Assembly (NCBI GenBank): GCA_964615095.1
Contig: CAZTPX010000025.1
Location: 1 to 64,000, forward strand
From: JANXQG01 sp964615095
GTDB lineage: Bacteria > Planctomycetota > Planctomycetia > Pirellulales > Thermoguttaceae
Reading direction: 5' to 3'
Length of the DNA: 64,000 bases
The notes under the pieces are model-generated. The model was not told the DNA's origin. It was given only the letters and a program-made list of their open reading frames with translations, and searched no databases. Position 1 is the stretch's first letter. Every line of letters begins with the position of its first letter. This document shows positions 17,529 to 29,700 of the stretch, piece by piece. A program made the translations under genes and the position numbers.

Positions 17529-19082
17529 ATGGCAAACACCGCCAACAACCCGTTGCCGGTCGAGGATGAAGATCGGCTCCAACAGGAAACGCTGTCGCAA
17601 GTTTTCATGGACTGGGTACGGACCGAACTGGTCTGGTACGCCGGCAGTTTCAGTTTCCATCTCCTCGCACTTTCGGTGCTGTTGCTATTGCCGAACTTCG
17701 GCGGTGACCAGAATCGGGGTGACGCAGTCACCTTCGAGTCGAAGGTTGAAGAGGAAGTGAAGGACAAAGGGGATATCGATACGGACACTGTGGTCGGCGA
17801 AATGGAAACCACTCCGCCGTTCGATGATCGCACTTGGCAACCGCTCCCCCCTGTCGTCGCTACGGCCGAAACCGACGGCGATGACAAGCAAGCGGGAACC
17901 GGATGTGTCGGCCCCACCGGAAATCCGGATAAGGGATCGGGCGGCACCGGGGCGTGGGAGTTTGGCCCCGGTCCCAAGCTCACTGGCCCGATCGGCGGTC
18001 CGTGTACGGGCCACGAAGGGCATCCGGGTGGTTGGGGCTTCATCCCGCCTGACCGCGGTAAACGCCCTAATGAGCCACCATCTACGAAGCGTGCAGTAAA
18101 TCTCGCCCTCGTCTGGTTAGCCAATCACCAGTTGTCCGACGGGAGTTGGAGCTTGCAGAACTACGCGCAGCGATGTCACGATAGAACCTGCACCGGTCCC
18201 GGCAACGTCTCGGCCGACGCGGGCGCAACGGCCATGGGCCTTCTGCCTTTCCTGGCTATCGGGCAGACGCACAGGTCCCAAGGCCATTACAAGGAAACGG
18301 TCCGCCGCGGCGTCCAGTGGCTTGTCAGTCATCAGCAGTCTGACGGCAACCTGGCCAAGGGCGCGCAGCAAATGATGTATTCGCACGCCTTGGCCACGAT
18401 CGCGTTGTGCGAGGCCTACGGAATGAGCGGTGACAGGCAAGTCGGTATGGCCGCGCAGGGCGGGGTGAATTTCATTCTCGCCGCCCAGAACACCACCGAC
18501 GGCGGCTGGCGCTACAATCCCAACGACCCCGGCGACACGTCGGTCGTCGGATGGCAGTTGATGGCCCTGAAGAGCGCGCACATGGCGGGCCTGAACGTGG
18601 GCGGCTCGGCCTTCGCCAATACGAGCAAGTGGCTAGACTCGGTCGCCGTACACGACGGCGCCGAGTATGCCTATCAGCCGGGCAATCCTTCTTCCAACAC
18701 GATGACTTCGGTGGGCCTGCTCTGCCGCCAGTATCTCGGCGCCAAGCGCGACAACCCCATGCTCGCGGGCGGTGTGAGTTACCTGATGAACCACTTGCCC
18801 GACGAGGGCTTCCCGAACATTTACTACTGGTACTATGCGACGCAGGTCATGCACAACATGAGCGGCTCCGATTGGGATGTTTGGAACCGCAAGATCCGCA
18901 ATCTATTGGTCCACACGCAGGTCCGCAATGCCGATCAGTGCGCCAACGGAAGCTGGGCGCCGGAGAACGATCCCTGGGGCAAGAGCGGCGGCCGGCTCAT
19001 GACGACCAGCCTTGCAACCCTGACCTTGGAGGTCTACTACCGTTACCTGCCCTTGTTCAAGACGGAAGAGAGCAGACCATGA
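17529..19082 (+). CDS. Membrane-anchored protein with prenyltransferase/squalene-oxidase toroid repeats
   Basis: The 517-residue protein has one transmembrane segment (about 36-57) near the N-terminus, then a Gly/Pro-rich acidic linker (about 60-180), then alpha/alpha toroid repeats of the prenyltransferase/terpene-cyclase type (LALVWLANHQLSDGSWS, GVNFILAAQNTTDGGWRYN, LLVHTQVRNADQCANGSW). This architecture is typical of planctomycete proteins with no proven enzyme activity. I see no DXDD motif of squalene-hopene cyclases, so cyclisation is unlikely; a scaffold or binding role at the membrane is more probable. Its start has AAAGG upstream. It converges on the kinase gene with 45 bases between. 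Confidence 0.75.
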   Translation: MANTANNPLPVEDEDRLQQETLSQVFMDWVRTELVWYAGSFSFHLLALSVLLLLPNFGGDQNRGDAVTFESKVEEEVKDKGDIDTDTVVGEMETTPPFDDRTWQPLPPVVATAETDGDDKQAGTGCVGPTGNPDKGSGGTGAWEFGPGPKLTGPIGGPCTGHEGHPGGWGFIPPDRGKRPNEPPSTKRAVNLALVWLANHQLSDGSWSLQNYAQRCHDRTCTGPGNVSADAGATAMGLLPFLAIGQTHRSQGHYKETVRRGVQWLVSHQQSDGNLAKGAQQMMYSHALATIALCEAYGMSGDRQVGMAAQGGVNFILAAQNTTDGGWRYNPNDPGDTSVVGWQLMALKSAHMAGLNVGGSAFANTSKWLDSVAVHDGAEYAYQPGNPSSNTMTSVGLLCRQYLGAKRDNPMLAGGVSYLMNHLPDEGFPNIYYWYYATQVMHNMSGSDWDVWNRKIRNLLVHTQVRNADQCANGSWAPENDPWGKSGGRLMTTSLATLTLEVYYRYLPLFKTEESRP

Positions 19083-19127
19083 AAATGAAACATGGGAATG
19101 AACTCCGTCTTCTTCTCGTCAGATTGC

Positions 19128-22100
19128 CTAGTCTTCTTTCGCGTGTTTCGTGGTTGACCGATCTTCAATGGTTTGCACCGGCCTGAAGCCGAAGTCGCGC
19201 TGGCGGCTGTCGGGACTTTGGAACATGCGATACGCGGCACGCACGTGCCGGGGAGTGTTGTCGAACGCCCCGCCGCGCTGCGCCCATCGCTGGTGATTTC
19301 CGAGCTCTGCGGCCACCCCGGCGTCGTCGACGACCGCGGCGCCCGGCTCGGGATACTTCTCATTCGGAGTTCCGCACCATGCCCAGGCATTTCCGTGCAT
19401 GTCGAATAATCCCAGGTCGTTGGGCTTCAGACTGGCCGCCGGCCAAGTGTGGTCTCCACTATTGACCTTATACCAGGCATAATTGGCCAGCAGGGCATCG
19501 TCCTCGCCGAAGTAAAATCGCGTTGTCGCTCCGGCACGGCAGGCACATTCCCATTCGGCTTCGGTGGGCAGCCGATAACCGGTCAACGCGGGGGACTCGT
19601 TTTTCAAGCGCATCCCCACGGCATAACTACCGTCTTTGTTGGGATCGTAGCACCATTGGCCGGGCGGAATGCCCTCCTTTTTGCTCAACCAGTTGCAATA
19701 CTCGGCCGCCTCGTACCAAGTCATGCCCGTTTGTGGAGAATCATCGGTTCGGACAACCTTCTCCACCGGCATTCTTGCAATGTGGGGCCGATCCACGCGA
19801 AAACGCTCAAATTGCGATTTCGTCACCGCGCTGGCGGCCATCGCATAGCGTCTGCGGATTCTTCGTCGGTGCTGAGTCTCAATTTCTTCTCGCTCGGGCT
19901 CGCTGGAAGGAGAACCCATCGCGAAAGGCTGCTGGGCGTCGATGATGACAAAGGTCTGGCCTTGCCGATTGACGAACCACTGTCGCGAATCGGTCGTCTT
20001 GCGGGCCTGTCGCTGCGGGTAATCCGCTTGCAACAACGCGTCGATTCCCGCCAATTGGTTTCCCTGCTCCCACCCCTTCTTCCGCAATAACCACGTAACC
20101 GCGCCGTGCAGGCCGGGGTCCGGGTCGTTTCGATAAAGATCGAGTAGTTTGGCGATCGTAGCCTGCCGTTGGGCTACTGGAAGCTGCACCGTGTCGAACT
20201 CCCCCAGGCACAAGATCAATGCCCGCCGACTCGAGACGTCTGTTTCTTCATCCAATCGGCGCAAGAGGACCGCAACATCCGCGCCCAAAGGGACTAGACG
20301 ATGAATCAGGTAGCTCCGTGCCGTTGGATCGGGCGTGTGCTTCAAGAGCGGCCAGACCTTGGCGGCATGGCCGATCTTCAAGAGGGCGACCGCCGCATTC
20401 GCTTGCCGCCTGGCCAGTACCTCGTTTGCTCCCGCGGCGGCATCGGGCGACGGCCGCTTGTTCAACTCTTTGTGAAACAACTGCAGTCCTTCTTCGCCGC
20501 GCTCCTTGAATCGCGGGAAAACGACGGCAAATTGTCTCTCGTCGGCGTCCATGAGCAGTTCGCTCAAGATCTGCGGTTGGTCGGCGGCATAATCGGCCAG
20601 CGTTTCCGTGGCGAAGGATCGCTGCTGCTGGTCCTGAGATTGGTTTCGATAGATGGCAACCAATGGTTCCACAAGTTCGTGTTTCGCCGGTCGAAGGGCT
20701 TTCCGCCATACCACGAGGTCCGAAGCCTGGAGTGTCACGAGATGACCGGCCACGAAGGAGTTCATGCGGCTCCAGCGTTTATCGTCAGGGCTATACGTCG
20801 CCAAGGCACAAGCCGCCTGGAAGCGTTGCTGCGTTTCTCGCTTTGAGTCAAGGGCGACATTCCATAACAGCCCGGTGATGGCATCCTGCTGCGAAACTAA
20901 CGCATCGCGCACCACAGGGAACTGGGTCGGATTCACGACAAGTAGCTGATCCCGCAGGTAAGCCGCCTTGCTCTCGTCCACTGGCAGCAGGGCCAGGGCC
21001 ATGTTCAGACGCTGACTGGATCCCTCCTCGGCCCGATCGAACCTGTCCTTGAGCAATTGGTCGGCCCACGTCCGATATTGTTCCAGGTCGATCACGATGG
21101 AGGGCACCTTGATGATGTCGGCGTTGACCAGCGCATCAACAAGCCCTTCGGCACGTGCCCTGTCTTGCTTCTCGACAACCACTTGCCGAACACTCATGCC
21201 CGCGGCGATAGCGAGCAGCAGCATTACCGCCGCGGCAGCGGAGCGAATGCCATTCACTCGTCCGGCCTGAAGCATCATCTTCCGCTGCGGAGCAGTCCAG
21301 TTCTTCCTCTCGGTCAACCAACGAATACCAAGAAACTCCCACAGCGAGGGGAGAAAACGGTTCTCCGGCTTGACGTTCCACAATGCCGAGCGTTCGGCTA
21401 AGCACAATTCCGCCCGGCCCTTGCGGGTCTCCCGCTGCTTCCGCGTCAGCCAGGAACGCAGCGAAGGAACCAGATAATCGTGCGTCAATTGGTACTTCTT
21501 GGCCCGGGCAATTGACGGCGAAGCACCACTGTCGCTTGCTTGAAGACTCTCGGAATCCGCGGGGGTCACCAAACGCAATTCGTTATCCAAGAGGGCCATG
21601 ACCTCGTCGAAACGATGCGGCTCGTTGCGACAACCGGAGCTATCCAGCAACTCTTCGCGCGAGTGCATATGGCCCTTGATGTCGGTCCCGCCTTCCGGCA
21701 GCAAGTCGGCCAGAATGGCTTGCGCGGTTATCTGGTGCAAGCGATGGTGGGGTGGCGCGGTTAGCGAAGAAAAAGTCTCTTCGAGAAAAGCCACGCCCAC
21801 GCCCTCGGCCCCGCCCATTTCGCGCAGCGCCGAGGGCGTCCACGGCTTGCTCTTGAACATCTCGGCAAACAGCGATAGCCGCACGGATACGACCTTGCCG
21901 TCCTCACTCAACCCGGCAACGGCCTGGTCGAGAAAGGCATTCTGCTCTTTGCTGCGCTGCGCTTCCGATTCCGGCACCGTGCCAAAGGCCTCTCCCATCG
22001 CGGCGAGCACCTTGCGGGCATGGCGTTGGTCGAAAAGGTCGACCAGGCGCGAATTTTCCCCTTCGAACAAGCGAATCTCCAGTGCCTGCATGAAGCGGCT

Positions 22101-23741
22101 CACGGCCAGCCAGAAGTCGTCGCGCACCATGACAAGGCATTGGACGTGGATCCCATCGCACTGCCGTACGGCCCGGATCAGTTCCGCGTCGTTCTCGCCG
22201 CCATGCGCATGAAGCCACTGCTCGAACTGGTCGATCACCAAGAGCACTTTTTCACCCGGCGCGAGGCATTGCCCGCGGCGCAGGGCCGTCAAGAGTTCGA
22301 CCAAGCCGTGGGATTCATCCCATTCGGGCAACTGCCGGCGGAGATTCCGCAACAAGCGATCTTCCGTTTCCTCACCCGACGCTTCCACGTAGACTGTGAC
22401 GACCGACGGGGCCAGTCGCGGCAACAGACCGGCCTTGACCAGCGACGACTTACCGCAGCCCGATGGTCCGTAGACGATTCCCACGCGAAAAGTCCTCTCG
22501 GGGTCCGCCTGCTCGATGCGCGTCTTCCAAAAGTGAATGCTCTCGGGAAGGCCATGACGGTCGTGGGGGCCGGGAAGCAATTTCAGAAAGAAATCAGCGT
22601 CGGCCTGGTCGAAGGACCGCAATCCCTTGGGGACGATCTTTAACGGCTTCTCGCTGTCGCCGCCCACCGCCGCAATGGCTGGTCGCTCAGCCGAGCGGGA
22701 AGAATGTGAAGCAACTGCGCCGCGTGGCTGGGACACGGGTTCTCCGGTGGACTCGTGAAACTCGGCCAGGAAGGCCAGTAGATCCTCGCTCATGTCGAGG
22801 GCGGTAGTGTAACGGTCGGACCCTCGTTTCGACAGCGCCTTAAGACAGATGCGTTCCAGCTCCTTGGGGATGGAATCCTTGATTTGCCGCGGCGGGCGAG
22901 GCTCAAGCATCCGGATCCGCTCCAGAATCTCCGCGATGCTTGAACCGCGAAAAGGCCGCACCGTCGTGAGCAACTCATAAAACACGACTCCCAGGCTGAA
23001 AATGTCCGACCGGCCGTCGACCAGATGTCCTTCATGGCGGGCCTGCTCGGGGCTCATGTAGATGGGCGTGCCCGCCACCTCCCCGCCTCGACCAAATTCT
23101 TCTTCCCTCAGGGCGAGACCAAAATCGGCGAGGTACGGCCGGAGCCTCAAATCAATGAGAATATTGGCTGGCTTGACGTCCCGATGGACGACCCCGTGCA
23201 AGTGAGCATAGTGCAGGGCTTCGGCAATAGTTGCCACAAGCCCCACGGCCTCCCGATACGACAGCGGCGACTGTTCAATCCTGGTCTTGAGGTTGCTCCC
23301 TTCAATAAACTGGGAGACGACGTAGCACATTCCATCCTCGGTGCGACCCAAGTCATACACCGGTACAATGGCCGGATGCTCGAGGCTGGCCAGAACTCGC
23401 GCTTCCTTGAGGTAGAGTTCCGGCGTGCTCAAGTGTCGTCGATGCGGCACCTTGACGGCAACGCGTCGCTTCAAAACGTCATCGTAGCATCGATACACCT
23501 TGCCAAAAGCGCCACTGCCCAGAAGCGTTTCGACCGCGTATCGGCCGATTTGGCTGGGGCACGCTTCGGCTTGCAAAGGCGACACGCCTTGAGGTTCCTC
23601 CGCGCCCAACGTCTTTTCGGACGTATCTGAAATGCGCACCTGCCAATCCGCCGTGCGCGACTCGTCGGCAGAGACCTTCCAACACTCGCTGCCAACGGGA
23701 GGTCGGGCTCCGGATTTCGTTGATTCGTTGGGATCGGCCAT
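19128..23741 (-). CDS. Hanks-type Ser/Thr kinase fused to STAND NTPase, membrane segment and FGE-like domain
   Basis: The 1537-residue signalling protein has, in order: a kinase domain (about 67-330) with glycine loop LGSGAFGKVY, Lys97, HRD Asp188 and DFG Asp206; a linker; a nSTAND-type P-loop ATPase with Walker A GPSGCGKSS (425-433) and Walker B VLLVIDQFEQW (about 499-509); a transmembrane helix (about 832-851); a helical HEAT-like region; and a C-terminal FGE-sulfatase fold (about 1300-1520, TWYEAAEYCNWLSKKEG, GYRLPTEAEWECACRAG). The cysteine expected near the C-terminus of true formylglycine-generating enzymes (CRxAxR) is Val here (VRAAYR), so this is probably a binding domain, not an oxidase. 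The start ATG lies 4 bases after the stop of the giant surface-protein gene, which implies one operon. It may sense the cell-surface protein across the membrane. Confidence 0.9.
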   Translation of the reverse strand: MADPNESTKSGARPPVGSECWKVSADESRTADWQVRISDTSEKTLGAEEPQGVSPLQAEACPSQIGRYAVETLLGSGAFGKVYRCYDDVLKRRVAVKVPHRRHLSTPELYLKEARVLASLEHPAIVPVYDLGRTEDGMCYVVSQFIEGSNLKTRIEQSPLSYREAVGLVATIAEALHYAHLHGVVHRDVKPANILIDLRLRPYLADFGLALREEEFGRGGEVAGTPIYMSPEQARHEGHLVDGRSDIFSLGVVFYELLTTVRPFRGSSIAEILERIRMLEPRPPRQIKDSIPKELERICLKALSKRGSDRYTTALDMSEDLLAFLAEFHESTGEPVSQPRGAVASHSSRSAERPAIAAVGGDSEKPLKIVPKGLRSFDQADADFFLKLLPGPHDRHGLPESIHFWKTRIEQADPERTFRVGIVYGPSGCGKSSLVKAGLLPRLAPSVVTVYVEASGEETEDRLLRNLRRQLPEWDESHGLVELLTALRRGQCLAPGEKVLLVIDQFEQWLHAHGGENDAELIRAVRQCDGIHVQCLVMVRDDFWLAVSRFMQALEIRLFEGENSRLVDLFDQRHARKVLAAMGEAFGTVPESEAQRSKEQNAFLDQAVAGLSEDGKVVSVRLSLFAEMFKSKPWTPSALREMGGAEGVGVAFLEETFSSLTAPPHHRLHQITAQAILADLLPEGGTDIKGHMHSREELLDSSGCRNEPHRFDEVMALLDNELRLVTPADSESLQASDSGASPSIARAKKYQLTHDYLVPSLRSWLTRKQRETRKGRAELCLAERSALWNVKPENRFLPSLWEFLGIRWLTERKNWTAPQRKMMLQAGRVNGIRSAAAAVMLLLAIAAGMSVRQVVVEKQDRARAEGLVDALVNADIIKVPSIVIDLEQYRTWADQLLKDRFDRAEEGSSQRLNMALALLPVDESKAAYLRDQLLVVNPTQFPVVRDALVSQQDAITGLLWNVALDSKRETQQRFQAACALATYSPDDKRWSRMNSFVAGHLVTLQASDLVVWRKALRPAKHELVEPLVAIYRNQSQDQQQRSFATETLADYAADQPQILSELLMDADERQFAVVFPRFKERGEEGLQLFHKELNKRPSPDAAAGANEVLARRQANAAVALLKIGHAAKVWPLLKHTPDPTARSYLIHRLVPLGADVAVLLRRLDEETDVSSRRALILCLGEFDTVQLPVAQRQATIAKLLDLYRNDPDPGLHGAVTWLLRKKGWEQGNQLAGIDALLQADYPQRQARKTTDSRQWFVNRQGQTFVIIDAQQPFAMGSPSSEPEREEIETQHRRRIRRRYAMAASAVTKSQFERFRVDRPHIARMPVEKVVRTDDSPQTGMTWYEAAEYCNWLSKKEGIPPGQWCYDPNKDGSYAVGMRLKNESPALTGYRLPTEAEWECACRAGATTRFYFGEDDALLANYAWYKVNSGDHTWPAASLKPNDLGLFDMHGNAWAWCGTPNEKYPEPGAAVVDDAGVAAELGNHQRWAQRGGAFDNTPRHVRAAYRMFQSPDSRQRDFGFRPVQTIEDRSTTKHAKED

Positions 23742-23745
23742 GCGT

Positions 23746-26700
23746 TCACGCCCTCTCATCCCTCTTCCGCAAGCAAACCGCGATGATCGCCAGCAGCGAA
23801 CCGGACGCCAAGAGCGCCGAGGTTCCCGGTTCCGGAACTGCGGCCGCGCCGAGCGAAGCTGTCGCCGACGCGAGTACAACGCTTGCCAACGGCGCCGCAT
23901 CCTCGCCATACGCGGGATCGAAAACGAACGTCCCGCCCGGGCCAACGGTCAGGTTCGTCCCGGCGGAAAGGGCGTCGAGACCAGTCACGCACAGTGTGCC
24001 GGCATCGACTGTCGTATCGCCATTATAGCTGTTCCACCCGCTGAGCACCAAAGTGCCGGCACCTGTCTTCGTGAATGAGCCAGCGCCGCCGATCTGGCCG
24101 CTGAAAGTTGTCGAAACACCGTTGCCGCCCACCACCAGCCGGATGGGGTTCTCGGCCGTATCGGCCAATTGCAGGAGATTGCCTCCCGATAGGCCGCCAA
24201 GACAGTAAGTGCCGGTCCCAGGGCTAAATTGCAGCCCATTGTCAACGTTGATCGCCACCGTGCTGTTGGCCAGTGCGGCGGAATTGGCCAGCAACAAAAC
24301 GCCCTGGCTCACGCCGGTGACCCCCGAGATGTTGGTACTGCCCGTTAATATCAGGGCTTGGCTGCCGGCCACCGACAGGCCGACGCCGCTCGTGCCGATG
24401 CTCATCGAGCCGATGCTAAAACTGCCTGCGTCGGTGTCGATGCCCAGGCTCGCGCCGGGGCTGAACAGGCCGTTTACCGCCAGGAGACTGCTGATGTTGG
24501 CGGCCGTCCATTGCTGTGACCCGCCCACCGGCACCGTCAACATCGCGCCGGCGGCCACATTAACCTTCCCGGTGAAAACGCCCGGAAGTGCGGCAGTCGT
24601 TGCCAACTCCAGTGCCCCGTTGCCGACCAGCGTGTTGCCCGAGCAACTGTTTGTGCCCGTGAGCATCAGCGTGTTGGGGCCTAGCTTGACCAGTCCTAAC
24701 CCGCTGCCCGACAGGTTGCCATCGGCGAAATTGCCGCCGGAAGTGTCGATGCCGAGCGTGCCGCCGGAACCGAAGAGCGAGGATATGCTCAACAGCGTGT
24801 TGATGTTGGCGGCGGTCCACTGCTGCGATCCGCCTACACCGACGGCAAGCACGCCGGCTGGGCCTACACTGACTTGACCGGTGAACAGGCCGGGTATCGA
24901 AGCGGTCGTCGCGGCTTCAAGTACTCCGGCGTTGATCGTCGTCAGCCCGGAAAAGCCGTTGTTTCCCGTCAGCACGCATAGGCCGCTGCCGGTCTTGATG
25001 AAGCTGGCCAACCCCAAGAGCGCTCCGCCGAAAGTCGTTGAACTGCCGTTGCCGCCGACGGTCAAGGTGCCGTTGGTCAAGGAGAGGGTGCCCGAGCCGC
25101 CCAGGCCGCCGAGCGTGGCGTTGAAACCGTTGAGGTCCAGCGTGCCGCCGGAAGGCACAACCGTCGAGCTTTGCAGGGCCGTGGCATTGCGCAGCTCCAG
25201 AATACCGGCGCTAATGATTGTGGTTCCCGTAAACGTATTGGTGCCGCCGAACAGCAGCGTGCCGCTTCCGGTCTGCTGCACGCTGCCGCTTCCGGAGATC
25301 GCCGCCGTGAAACTCGCGGCGCTGTCGGAGCGGTCGAAGACCAGCAGACCGTTATCGACGATGTTCCCGCTCAGCCAGCCCGTCGAACCACCGTTGCCCA
25401 ACTGGAGCGTCCCGGGGCCGATCGTCGTGCCGCCGCTATAGGTTTCCGCATTGGTCAACACGAGTGCGCCGCCTCCGACGACGGAAAGCGCGCCGGAACC
25501 GCTGATAACACCACCGATGGCGAGTGTATTGCCATGCGTGTCGAATGTGGCCGTAGCGCCCGCGCCGATCGTGATATTGCGGTTCGCTGCCAGGGCGAAC
25601 GAACTGCTCGCCTGCAAGGTGCTGCTGCCCGCAAAAGTGATGTTCGTCGTGGGCATACCCGGGGCTGCGCCCAAGGCAGCGTCGCTGCCGATGGAGAGTA
25701 TGCCCTGGTCCAGCGCCGTTCCGCCCGAGAACGAACTGCTTCCGGTCAAGGCCAGTATCCCGCCACCGATCTTGACCAAGGCGCCCCCGCCGGAAAGGCT
25801 GCCGGAATACGTCGTGGCGTTGCCGTTGCCGCCGACAGTCAACGTGCCGCTGCCCAATGCCAGGCTGCCCGTGCCACCCAGGCCGCCCAGGGTGGCGCTG
25901 AAATTGCTCAGGTTGAGAGAACCGCCGGACAATACCAACGTGCTGTCTTGCAGGGCCGTGGGATTGCCGAGCACGAGCATCCCCACGCTGACCGTTGTGT
26001 TGCCCGTATACGTATTGGCACCGCCCAACGACAACTGGCCGGATCCGGCCAGTTGTACACTGCCACTTCCGGAGATCCCGGCCGAAAAACTTGTGCTGCC
26101 GGAATGGTCGAACACCAGCAGGCCGTTATCGACGATGCCCCCGTTCAGCCAGCCCGCCGAGCCGCCATTGCCCAATTGCAGCGTGGCCGGGCCGATCGTC
26201 GTGCCGCCGCTGAACGTTTCCGAATTAGTGAGCAGCAGCGTGCCGCTGCCGATGACGGCCAACGCGCCGGGGCCGCTGATCGGGCCGCCGATCGTGAGCG
26301 TGTTGCCGCTGGTATCGAACGTGGCCGTGGCGCCCGCGCCGATGGCGATATTGCGGTTCGGCGCCAGGGCAAAGGAACCGAGCGCCTGCAAAGTGCTGTT
26401 GGCGACGAAGATCACATTCGCGCTTAGACCGCCCCAAGTGGCAATGCCTGTGGGATCGCCCAAGGCAGCGTCGCCGTTGATTGAGACTGTGCCCGGGTCG
26501 AGCGTCAGCCCCCCACTGAACGAGTTGCTCCCGGTCAAAGTGAGGGAGCCACCGCCGTTCTTGATCAGTCCGCCATTGCCGCCGATCGACCCGCTATAGG
26601 TCGTGTTGGCGTTGTTGCCGCCGGCCGCCAGTGCGACCGGGCCTCCGTTGGTGTCGCTAAGCGCCAGGGCGCCGCTGCCGGAAAGCCCTCCCACGTTGAA

Positions 26701-29700
26701 GGTGCCGATTCCCGGACTGAATTGCAAGCCGTTGTCGGCGTTGACGTTGACGGTACTGTTCTGCAGGGCCATCGCATTGGCCAATTGCAAGGTGCCCTGG
26801 CTGATCGACGTATTGCCGGAAAAGTTGTTGGAATTGCTGAGGGCCACGGTCCCGGCGCCAGTTGTGTTGAAGCCGCCCGAACCGGTAATTGGGCCGCTGA
26901 GTACCACGGTGTAGAGTTGGCTGTTGACCGTTCCAATCACGCCGGCGGCCAGAATAAAGGGGTTGGGGATGACCATGTTCGAAGTGAAGTACACGGTGGC
27001 GTTGCCGGCGAACATGACATATCCGCTGCCGAAGGCCGCGGAGTTGCCGACTCCAACTGCATCCGGTCCGAGGATCGTCCCGCCCGAATAGGTATTCGAG
27101 CTCGTCAACAGCAAAGAGCCGCTGCCGTTGTGGACCAGGGTGCCCGCCCCGCTGATCGTACCACTGTAGGTCGTATTGGCGTTGTTTCCGCCAGTGACCA
27201 AGACAACCGGATTGCCGCCCGTGTCGGTCAGGGCCAGACCTCCGCTGCCGCCGATCGAGCCGACGTTGAAGGTGCCAATGCCGCCGCTGAACTGCAAGCC
27301 GTTGTCGACGCTGACCGCTACGGTGGTGTTTTGCGCGGCGTTGGCGTTGGACAACAAGAGGATACCATGCGCGACCGTCGTATCGCCGCTGTAGGCGTTG
27401 TTGCCGGCCAGCACCAGGGTTGCAGAACCCGTCTTGTTCAAGCCGCCCGAACCACTGATCTGCCCAGTCACCGTCAAGGAGGAACTCGACGTGTCGAAGG
27501 TGCCGCTGCTGGAAGGAGCCAGGACGATCGGCGCCGAAAGGATGACGCCGTTGGTTACGCCCGTCAGACTCCCGCCGCTGACATTCAATACGCCGAGCCC
27601 CAAGCTTGGGGGGATGTTCGGCACGACCAACAAGCCACCGAGGAGATTATAGGTGCCACTGGACCCCGGGTTGGCGCCGAGGTACAGGGCGTTGGCGATG
27701 GTATTGGTCCCGCCCGTTTGCGTGAACGTGCCGGTTCCAGTGAGGCCGATGTTCTCATTGGATGCAGACAGGGACCCGCCGCTGAGGTTGTAGGTCCCCA
27801 CGGAACTGGCACTTTGGGCGACGACGAAGCTGCCGGAGATCATGTTCGTTCCGCCCGACTGCGCGAAGGCGCCGCTGCCGTAATAGCCCACATATTGGGT
27901 GGACGAAGCCAGCCAGCCACTGGGAAGCTGAAGGGTTCCGCCATCGACCGTCGTGTTGCCGCTGAAGGTGTTCGAGCCCGTCAATGTCAACGTCCCTGCG
28001 CCGATCTTGGTCAATCCACCACTGCCGGAAAGCCCGGTCGCGAAGGTGACATTGTTGCTGTTGGTGTCGAGGAAGGCCGTCTGGCCGGCGGAGATCGGTG
28101 CAATACCGGCGGAGATGTCCTGGGTGTTGCCGCTGGCCCATTGCAGCGTGCCCCCGTAGAAATTGATGTTGGGCGTGCTGGCATCGTACGGCAGGCTGCC
28201 CACGGCGAAACTAAGAACGCCGCCGTTGAGCGTGGCGCCGCCGGAGAAAGTGTTCGAGCCCGTCAGCGTCAATGTTCCTGCGCCGATCTTGGCCAATCCG
28301 CCCGCGCCGGTCAGGTTGCCGGACAACTCGATATTGCCCCCCGTGGTATCGACAGCGCCGGGCCCGCCGATTCCGCTGAGGTTCACGTTCACGGACGAGG
28401 TCCACGGAGCGGCCGCGCCCAACGTTCCGCCACCCAAGTTGAAGCTCGCCGTGCCGGCGCCCACGGCCAAGCCGGAAACGCTCAAGGAACCGCCGTTGAG
28501 GCTGTAGGTCCCTGCGGAACCGGCGTTTTGCGCAAGGACGAGATTGCCGGCCGCATGGGTGCCGCCCGACTGCGTGAAGCTGCCGCTGCCGGACCAGCCA
28601 ATGCACTCGGAAGGCGTGGTGAGCAGGCCGCTGCCGCTGAGGCTATAAGTTCCACTGCTGCCGGCGAGATAGGCGAAGTACAGGCCGCCGGATAAGGAAT
28701 GCGTCCCGCCCGATTGCGCAAAACTGCCGCTCCCGGAGAAGCCGACGACCTCCGTCGTTGCAGAGAGCAGGCCGCTGCCGCCAAGGCTATACGTTCCGCC
28801 GCTGCCGGCGTTGATTCCCAGGTACAGATTGGACACCGAATTGGAGCCGGCCGACTGCGTGAAGTTGCCGGTCCCGAACAGACCGACGTACTCATAAGCC
28901 GCGGACAACTGGCCGCTGCCGCTGAGGCCATATGTCCCCACGCCGCCGGCGCTATATCCGAAGCAGAGGATGCCCGACACCGAGTGGATGCCGCCGGACT
29001 GCGTAAAGGCGCCGCTGCCGGCATAGCCGAGGATTTCCGTCGGCGCCGACAAGGAACCGCCGCTGAAGTTGTAGCTTCCACTTGCGCCAGGGGCATAGCC
29101 AAGATAAAGTTCGCCGGAACCGCTGAGCACGTTGATCCCGCCCGACTGCACGAAATTGCCGATGCCCAAATTACCGACGTACTGCACGGGCGAAACCAAC
29201 TGACCGCCGACAAGTTGCAGCGTGCCGCCGTCGACCGTGGTGTTGCCGCTGTACGTATTCATGCCCGTCAGCGTGAGCATACCCGAGCCCAGCAACGTGA
29301 GGCTGCCGGCGCCGCTAACCGGGCCGTTGACTGTCAGTAGGCTGGCCGAATTGTTGACCCATTGCTGGTTGTTCTGCAAGATCAGCGGCGCGTTGATCGT
29401 TAGCGGTCCCGCCCCCGCGTCGAGTTCGATGCCCGTGTTCGGATTGTCATTGATAGTCGTTCCAAACAATGTCAAGGCGTTCGTCCCGCCGATCGAGACG
29501 CTGTCTGCGCCGGTGTCCCAGATTCCGCCGACGCTGGCAGGGGAAATAATCGACGGCTGCGACATGTACGAGCCGGCGGGGAAAAGGCCGATATCCGCGC
29601 TGCCCGGCAAAGTGCCGCCCCAGTTCGCTGGATCGTTCCAGTCTATTCCCGTAGGTGAGCCGATCCAAGTGTACGTACCAGCCCAGACCGGCGAGCTGCC

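Noticed and set aside
25171..28695. Long plus-strand frames (418 and 657 codons) opposite the giant surface-protein gene
   Set aside because: They are antisense shadows of repetitive DNA; their apparent repeats mirror the real repeats on the minus strand.
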